A DNA stretch of 10,002 nt from JBHHWH01 sp046756405. GTDB taxonomy: Bacteria > Actinomycetota > Acidimicrobiia > Spongiisociales > ZC4RG35. Position 1 is the first letter of the stretch. Every line of letters begins with the position of its first letter. The position numbers and the translations under genes were made by a program. The notes under the pieces are model-generated. The model was not told where the DNA came from. It made no database searches and worked only from the letters and a program-made list of their open reading frames with translations. The stretch is taken from NCBI GenBank assembly GCA_046756405.1, contig JBHHWH010000083.1, positions 1-10,002 of the forward strand, written 5' to 3'. Of this stretch, positions 5,938 to 10,002 are shown in pieces.

Positions 5938-6309
5938 ATGGCCAGAAGGTCGCGAGAGCATCGGTACGAAATCCCCGGGTACGACGAGGGCCGTCCCAGT
6001 CGCGAACAGCGTAAGAAACAGCACCGCGCCACCCGTCATGCCACCCATCAGCTTCTACGCACCCTCGACGACCCCGATGCCGTGGCGTTTCCTGAGGTGA
6101 AACGCACCCGCGTCAACCCCGGCAACGGCGGGTCGGAGCCCAACGGCGGCAGGGCCTCGACCCAACCCGAGAAGCGCCGATTCCGGGTGTGGAAGACCCG
6201 CTTCTGGAAACGGCGGCGGAACTACAAGCTTGAAAAGGCCGAGCTCGACGCCATCTGGCCGGTAGTCGTTCCTGAGCAGCTCGAAGACGACGGTTCTCCC
6301 CCTTCCTGA
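5938..6309 (+). CDS. Small, highly basic protein of unknown function
   Basis: The 123-residue protein is not one I recognise. Residues 1-36 are rich in Arg, Lys and His (MARRSREHRYEIPGYDEG..SREQRKKQHRATRH). A central Gly/Asn/Pro-rich stretch (59-78) looks disordered. Residues 79-102 form a second basic, aromatic block (KRRFRVWKTRFWKRRRNYK), followed by an acidic-ended segment with IWPVVVPEQLEDD. There is no signal peptide or membrane helix. Such composition suggests binding to nucleic acid, the ribosome or an acidic surface, but that is inference. Translation is well supported: AGGAGGA at 5924-5930 stands 7 nt before ATG 5938, so longer in-frame starts at and before 5857 are rejected. The gene stands alone between the folate operon and the DUF2520-panC operon. 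Confidence 0.72.
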   Translation: MARRSREHRYEIPGYDEGRPSREQRKKQHRATRHATHQLLRTLDDPDAVAFPEVKRTRVNPGNGGSEPNGGRASTQPEKRRFRVWKTRFWKRRRNYKLEKAELDAIWPVVVPEQLEDDGSPPS

Positions 6310-6327
6310 GGCCTTGGCGTCTTTGAG

Positions 6328-6352
6328 GGGAGGGCTACACCGCTAGCCTCCC
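6328..6352. repeat. GC-rich hairpin between the basic-protein gene and the DUF2520 gene
   Basis: GGGAGG-(g)-CTA pairs with TAG-CCTCCC around the loop CACCGC, giving nine pairs with one bulged G. It lies 19 nt after the stop of the basic-protein gene. It lacks a following T-run, so it is a weak terminator at best, and its right arm contains the proposed -10 box of the next gene. Confidence 0.35.
6344..6349 (+). promoter_or_regulatory. Putative -10 box TAGCCT for a leaderless DUF2520-panC-lysS transcript
   Basis: TAGCCT ends 8 nt before the GTG start at 6358, the distance expected when transcription begins at the start codon. No ribosome-binding sequence occurs upstream of this GTG, which supports leaderless translation, common in actinobacteria. 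The -35 region is poor (TTTGAG at 6322-6327, 16 bp away). Confidence 0.4.
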
Positions 6353-6357
6353 GGTTC

Positions 6358-7170
6358 GTGCCCTCTCCCCGAGTCGCCTTACGCCTGATCATCATCGGAG
6401 CCGGTCGCGCCGGCGGGTCGCTGGCGCTGGCCGCGGGGGCTGCCGGGCACGAGATCGTCGGAGTCTTGAGCCGCAGCACCAGCCAGAGCTACGGACCCGA
6501 GCTCAGTTGGGACACTCCCTTCCCCGAGGCCGACCTGGTGCTGATCGCCGTTCGTGACGAGGCGATACCCGAGGTAGTGGAACGCCTGGAAACGGTGGTG
6601 GCCTCCGTGGGAGTGGTAGCCCACCTCTCCGGCTTCGTGCCGGTGCGAGTGCTGCATCCGCTTCAGGAGCGGGGGGTGTCCGTGGGCGGGTTCCACCCGT
6701 TGCAGTCGATGCCCGATCCGGTGAGCGGGGCGAGGGCCCTCGAAGGCGCCTACGTGGCCATCGACGGAGATGCCTTGGCCCTAGATGTCCTCACCCATCT
6801 GGCCGAGTCCCTGGGCATGCACCCCTTCCCTATCCGGGACGAGGAACGTCCTGCCTATCACGCCGCCGCCGCGGCGGCGTCCAACTTCGTTGTCACCGCC
6901 CTGGCTGTCGCCGAAGACCTCTTCCGCTCGGCAGGGGTCGATCCGGCGGTGGCCCGTCCGCTGGTGGAGAGGGTGATAGCCAACGTCTACGAGCAGGGAG
7001 CGGCGAGCGCGTTGACCGGCCCGATCGCCCGGGGCGACCTGGAGACGGTCCTGGGACATCTGGAGGCGGCGCGCCAGGTTTCGAAGACGGTGGGGGAGCA
7101 GTTCCGCCTGATGGCCGAGGCCACGACCCGGCGAGCGGGTAGGGAGGAGGACCTCGAACTTTGGAGGTGA
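6358..7170 (+). CDS. Rossmann-fold/DUF2520 oxidoreductase-like protein
   Basis: The 270-residue protein has an N-terminal dinucleotide-binding Rossmann domain with GAGRAGGSLA (14-23). HLSG follows at 89-92 and the family signature GFHPLQSMPDP at 111-121. The C-terminal DUF2520 helical domain has YHAAAAAASNF (167-177), GVDPAVARPLVERVIANV (193-210) and LTGPIARGD (219-227). The family belongs to the 6-phosphogluconate-dehydrogenase/ketopantoate-reductase-like superfamily. Genes of this type often stand next to panC, as here with a 4-10 nt overlap, so a role in pantothenate synthesis such as ketopantoate reduction is a reasonable inference but not shown by the sequence. The GTG start is chosen from the conserved N-terminus; no ribosome site is present and the mRNA is probably leaderless. 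Confidence 0.88.
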   Translation: MPSPRVALRLIIIGAGRAGGSLALAAGAAGHEIVGVLSRSTSQSYGPELSWDTPFPEADLVLIAVRDEAIPEVVERLETVVASVGVVAHLSGFVPVRVLHPLQERGVSVGGFHPLQSMPDPVSGARALEGAYVAIDGDALALDVLTHLAESLGMHPFPIRDEERPAYHAAAAAASNFVVTALAVAEDLFRSAGVDPAVARPLVERVIANVYEQGAASALTGPIARGDLETVLGHLEAARQVSKTVGEQFRLMAEATTRRAGREEDLELWR

Positions 7171-8048
7171 CACGCACCTTCGCCGCCACCCGGGCTTTGG
7201 CAAAGGGACGGGTGGGCCTGCTTCCCACGCTTGGCTTCTTCCATGAGGGGCATCTCACCCTGATGGACCGTTTGCGGGAACTTTGCGACCTCCTGGTGGT
7301 GTCGTTGTTCGTCAACCCGACCCAGTTCAACGACCCCTCGGACCTGGCGGCCTACCCCCGGGATGAAGAACGCGACGCCAGATTGGCGATACAGCACGGC
7401 GTCGATGTGCTTTTCGCCCCTTCCGTCGAGGAGGTCTACCCCGGGCCGACGGTGACAACTGTGGAGGTGGCAGGCATCACCGACGAGATGGAGGGCCGGC
7501 ACCGACCCGGCCACTTTGTTGGTGTGGCGACGGTGGTGGCCAAGCTCTTCGCCGGCCTTCGACCGGACGTCGCCATGTTCGGCCGTAAGGACGCCCAGCA
7601 GCTCGCGGTGCTCAAGGCAATGGTCAAGGACCTCAGATTCCCCATCGAGATCGTGGAGGCGCCGGTGGTCAGAGAGCCCGACGGGCTGGCGCTGTCGAGC
7701 CGCAACACCCGACTCGATCCGGAGGCGCGCCAGCGTGCCCTGGCCTTAAGCCGTGGGCTGTTTCAGGCCGCCGATGAAGTGGAGGCGGGGGAGAGGGATG
7801 CGGACCGACTCGAAGCGACGGTCATGGGTCGCCTGAAGGGCCTGGAGGTGGACTACGTGAAGCTGGCGTCCCAGGAGACGATGCAACCCCTGGAGAGGCT
7901 GGACAGGCCGGTGGTGCTTGCTACCGCTGCCACCGTGGCCGGGGTGCGCCTCATCGACAACGTTGCCTTCGACTTCGAGGGCGACCGACCGGTTCCCGAC
8001 CGGGGTGTCTTCCTCGCCGAGCCTTCAAGGCTTACCGTCGGGGCATGA
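7161..8048 (+). CDS. panC: Pantothenate synthetase (pantoate--beta-alanine ligase)
   Basis: PanC makes pantothenate from pantoate and beta-alanine with ATP through a pantoyl-adenylate, in the cytosol. The 295-residue protein has the nucleotidyltransferase site GLLPTLGFFHEGHLTL (19-34, HxGH at 28-31), VSLFVNPTQFN (47-57), HRPGHFVGVATVVAKLF (114-130), FGRKDAQQL (140-148) and REPDGLALSSRN (171-182). The family's PTMG is PTLG here, a mild change at a residue near the adenine. I chose TTG 7161 because AGGAGGA (7145-7151) lies 9 nt upstream and the resulting MEVTRTFAATR matches the family's usual start. A GTG at 7167 overlapping the DUF2520 stop (GTGA) is the alternative. lysS follows after 13 nt; no panB, panD or coaX is present in the window. 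Confidence 0.95.
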   Translation: MEVTRTFAATRALAKGRVGLLPTLGFFHEGHLTLMDRLRELCDLLVVSLFVNPTQFNDPSDLAAYPRDEERDARLAIQHGVDVLFAPSVEEVYPGPTVTTVEVAGITDEMEGRHRPGHFVGVATVVAKLFAGLRPDVAMFGRKDAQQLAVLKAMVKDLRFPIEIVEAPVVREPDGLALSSRNTRLDPEARQRALALSRGLFQAADEVEAGERDADRLEATVMGRLKGLEVDYVKLASQETMQPLERLDRPVVLATAATVAGVRLIDNVAFDFEGDRPVPDRGVFLAEPSRLTVGA

Positions 8049-8061
8049 GAGGAGACGAGGA

Positions 8062-9564
8062 GTGACCGAGAACCGGGAAAGCACCGAGCAGGAGCTGGTC
8101 GCCCGTCGGCGCGGCAAGCACGAGGACGTCCTTTCTGCGGGCGGCTATCCAGCCCGGTTCGACCGTACCCATCTGTCCTCGGAGCTTCACCAGAAGTTCG
8201 CCGACCTTGCTCCGGGAACCGAGACCAAAGAACAGGTCACGGTGGCGGGCAGGCTGATGCTCCACCGTTCCTTCGGCAAGCTCCAGTTCGGCACCCTCCG
8301 CGACATGGGAGGCACGATTCAGCTTTTCGTCGATCAGCGCACTGCCGGTGAGGAGGGGGCGCGATTCTTCTCCGAGTTGGACTTGGGTGACTGGGTGGGG
8401 GCTACGGGGACGGTGATGACCACTAGGAAGGGGGAGCTGAGCGTTCGGGTCGAAGATCTTGTCCTGCTCCAGAAGTCCCTGCGGCCCCTCCCCGACAAGT
8501 GGCACGGCCTGACCGATGTGGAACAGCGCAGCCGCCGTCGCTACCTGGATCTGATGGTCAACGAAGAGGCTCGTCGGGTGGTCGCCACCCGGGTCAAGGT
8601 GGTCTCGGCGCTGCGGGATGAGTTCGAACGGCGGGGCTTCGTCGAAGTGGAGACCCCGGTGCTGCTCCACCAGCCCACGGGTGCCAACGCCCGTCCCTTC
8701 CGCACCCACCACAACGCCCTGGACATGGATATGTACCTGCGCATCGCCACCGAGCTCTATCTCAAGCGGCTGGTGGTGGGGGGCATGGAACGGGTCTTCG
8801 AGATCGGGCGCATCTTCCGCAACGAGGGGATCGACGCTACCCACAACCCGGAGTTCACAATGCTGGAGGCCTATCAGGCCCTAGCCGACTACCGCGACCT
8901 GATGGAACTGGTGGAGGAGGTCTTCGCCGCGGTGGCCGAGGAGGCGACCGGAGCCACCAAGTTGGAGTACCGGGGTCGGGAGCTGGACCTCACTCCGCCT
9001 TACCGACGGGCCTCGCTGACCGACCTGGTCTCAGAGCACATAGGCGAGCCCGTCGATCTGGACACGCCTCTGGAGGAGTTGAGACGGCACACCGAGAAGG
9101 TCGGGATCGAGGTCGATGAGGGTTGGTCGGCCGGCCGTCTCCTCTTCGAAATCTACGACGAGGCCGTCGAGCCGGGGATCAGGGAGCCCACCTTCGTCAC
9201 CCATCATCCCATCGACGTGTCACCGCTGTCCCGCCGCAACGTCGACGACCCTCGTCTCGCCGACCGCTTCGAGTTGGTGATCGCTGGGGCGGAATACGCC
9301 AACGCCTTCAGCGAGCTGAACGATCCCGACGATCAGCGGGCCCGTTTCGAAGCTCAGGCCCGAGCCCGGGCCGCCGGGGACGAGGAGGCCCACCCCCTCG
9401 ACGAGGACTATCTGCTGGCGCTGGAGTACGGTCTCCCCCCGACAGGCGGGCTGGGCATAGGTGTCGATCGGCTGGTGATGTTGCTCACCGACCAGCATCA
9501 CATTCGTGAGGTAATCCTCTTTCCTACCCTGCGGCCGGAACAGAAGGGAGATAAAGACGAATGA
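8062..9564 (+). CDS. lysS: Lysyl-tRNA synthetase, class II
   Basis: LysS charges tRNA-Lys with lysine. The 500-residue length is typical. An N-terminal OB-fold anticodon-binding domain runs from about 55 to 140 (VTVAGRLMLHRSFGKLQFGTLRD). The class II catalytic core follows: motif 1 around FVEVETPVL (193-201), motif 2 FEIGRIFRNEGIDATHNPEFTMLEAY (246-271) and motif 3 GLGIGVDRLVMLL (463-475). HHPIDVSPLSR (381-391) and EYANAFSELNDP (411-422) complete the lysine/ATP pocket. The GTG start at 8062 has GAGGAG at 8049-8054, 7 nt away. The frame is also open upstream inside panC, but that part is a shadow. The stop overlaps the ATG of the next gene (ATGA). Confidence 0.97.
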   Translation: MTENRESTEQELVARRRGKHEDVLSAGGYPARFDRTHLSSELHQKFADLAPGTETKEQVTVAGRLMLHRSFGKLQFGTLRDMGGTIQLFVDQRTAGEEGARFFSELDLGDWVGATGTVMTTRKGELSVRVEDLVLLQKSLRPLPDKWHGLTDVEQRSRRRYLDLMVNEEARRVVATRVKVVSALRDEFERRGFVEVETPVLLHQPTGANARPFRTHHNALDMDMYLRIATELYLKRLVVGGMERVFEIGRIFRNEGIDATHNPEFTMLEAYQALADYRDLMELVEEVFAAVAEEATGATKLEYRGRELDLTPPYRRASLTDLVSEHIGEPVDLDTPLEELRRHTEKVGIEVDEGWSAGRLLFEIYDEAVEPGIREPTFVTHHPIDVSPLSRRNVDDPRLADRFELVIAGAEYANAFSELNDPDDQRARFEAQARARAAGDEEAHPLDEDYLLALEYGLPPTGGLGIGVDRLVMLLTDQHHIREVILFPTLRPEQKGDKDE

Positions 9565-9929
9565 GGTTCATTGCCAAGGTGCTGGTTACCGCAGCTGCTC
9601 TGTGGATTGCCGTGGGCCTGGTCCCGGGCCTCTCCTTCGACGGCTCCATTACGAGTTTCCTTATCGTCTCGGCCCTGGTGGTGGTCGCCAACGCTGTGGT
9701 GCGCCCGATCCTCAACTTCTTCAGCTTCCCCCTGATCCTGCTGACCATGGGGCTGTTCCTGTTGGTGACCAACGCCCTGGTCCTCCAGCTGGTGATTTGG
9801 ATGTCGGCGCCGGACCGCCTCGACCTGGGGCTGTCGTCGACGGGCTTCTTCTGGGCCACCTTCTTCGGAGCTGTGGTGGTCAGCCTGGTCCGCATCGTCC
9901 TCGAAAGGGTCCTCGACCGCCTCGACTGA
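9561..9929 (+). CDS. Phage holin 4_2 / DUF360-family four-helix membrane protein
   Basis: The 122-residue protein is almost wholly hydrophobic, with four predicted membrane helices (about 4-22, 29-47, 56-80, 93-114). It carries the family signature NAVVRPILNFFSFPLILLTMG (44-64) and LLVTNALVL. Despite the 'holin' name these are widespread chromosomal proteins of unknown function, and no lysis or phage gene is near. The ATG start overlaps the lysS stop (ATGA), and AAGGGAG at 9544-9550 is a ribosome site 10 nt upstream. The short C-terminal tail is charged (ERVLDRLD) and probably cytosolic. It is the last gene in the operon. Confidence 0.88.
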   Translation: MRFIAKVLVTAAALWIAVGLVPGLSFDGSITSFLIVSALVVVANAVVRPILNFFSFPLILLTMGLFLLVTNALVLQLVIWMSAPDRLDLGLSSTGFFWATFFGAVVVSLVRIVLERVLDRLD

Positions 9930-9935
9930 AACCCG

Positions 9936-9982
9936 TTCTGTGCGGATCTACGGACCGTTTTGGCCTGAAAACCCGCACAGAA
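9936..9982. repeat. Inverted repeat TTCTGTGCGG / CCGCACAGAA with nested hairpin
   Basis: Perfect 10-bp arms lie at 9936-9945 and 9973-9982. Inside the 27-nt loop a second small stem, GTTTT/AAAAC around GGCCTG (9957-9972), abuts the right arm. The element starts 7 nt after the stop of the holin-family gene. It could act as a transcription end for the lysS operon, but there is no T-run after it, so it may instead be a dispersed repeat, a structured RNA or a recombination site. Confidence 0.55.
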
Positions 9983-9984
9983 AG

Positions 9985-9993
9985 TTATCCACA
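9985..9993 (+). promoter_or_regulatory. DnaA-box consensus 9-mer TTATCCACA
   Basis: TTATCCACA matches the classical DnaA-box consensus exactly and lies 3 nt after the inverted repeat. Only one copy is visible before the window ends. It may be a DnaA-titration or regulatory site, part of a dispersed repeat, or coincidence. No dnaA, dnaN or AT-rich unwinding region is seen here. Confidence 0.35.
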
Positions 9994-10002
9994 ACCCTTC
10001 TG

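Noticed and set aside
6328..6352. Intrinsic terminator after the basic-protein gene
   Set aside because: The stem is plausible but has no T-run and overlaps the likely -10 box of the next gene, so it is listed only as a hairpin.
6864..6879. 16-bp GC palindrome as a regulatory site
   Set aside because: It is produced by an alanine-codon run inside the DUF2520 domain and is explained by coding.
7918..8061. Extended lysS start inside panC
   Set aside because: The GTG at 8062 has a ribosome site and gives normal LysS length; the extension overlaps panC coding sequence.
8032..8844. 270-residue open frame on the minus strand
   Set aside because: Antisense to the well-supported lysS gene, with His/Gly/Leu-rich shadow composition.
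9561..9929. Prophage remnant, from the holin-family name
   Set aside because: The family is widely chromosomal, the gene is coupled to lysS, and no phage gene lies nearby.
9985..9993. Replication origin
   Set aside because: A single DnaA box with no dnaA/dnaN genes, box cluster or AT-rich region does not support an origin.

Overview
The window is GC-rich, densely packed bacterial chromosome of Actinomycetota character. It has many GTG and TTG starts and 1-4 nt stop/start overlaps. The order ftsH / folE-folP-(x)-folB-folK / DUF2520-panC-lysS is the housekeeping order known from actinobacteria. I lean towards a deep-branching or Acidimicrobiia-like lineage, but this rests on gene order and base composition only. 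No rRNA, tRNA, CRISPR array, insertion sequence or phage gene module is visible.

Layout: (1) 2-1171, + strand: 3' part of ftsH, the membrane AAA+ zinc protease. (2) 1168-2460, - strand: a compact island convergent to ftsH. In transcription order it holds a 27-residue small ORF, a ribbon-helix-helix (RHH) DNA-binding protein and a cytosolic DUF4097 beta-repeat protein. It is preceded by a good sigma70-type promoter with tandem 10-bp repeats at the expected transcription start. (3) 2537-5810, + strand: a folate operon made of folE (GTP cyclohydrolase I), folP (dihydropteroate synthase), a phosphatase-fold protein that lacks the catalytic Cys and Arg, folB (dihydroneopterin aldolase) and folK fused to an isoprenylcysteine-methyltransferase-like membrane domain. 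(4) 5838-6309: a leader with a possible tiny ORF and a small, very basic protein of unknown function. (5) 6358-9929: DUF2520 Rossmann protein, panC, lysS and a four-helix membrane protein of the 'phage holin 4_2' family, in one overlapping operon whose first gene looks leaderless. (6) 9930-10002: a long-spaced inverted repeat and a consensus DnaA-box 9-mer at the window edge.

How the genes work together: folE, folP, folB and folK cover most of tetrahydrofolate synthesis from GTP. The dihydroneopterin-triphosphate dephosphorylation step has no recognised enzyme here, which makes the phosphatase-like gene inside the operon of interest, though it looks catalytically dead. DUF2520 and PanC point to pantothenate/CoA synthesis, and LysS charges tRNA-Lys. 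The RHH/DUF4097 island shares its control region with folE, because the two promoters face away from each other and overlap.

The least-described parts are the small ORF-RHH-DUF4097 island with its operator, the FolK-methyltransferase fusion, the pseudophosphatase in the folate operon, and the putative leaderless mini-ORFs.
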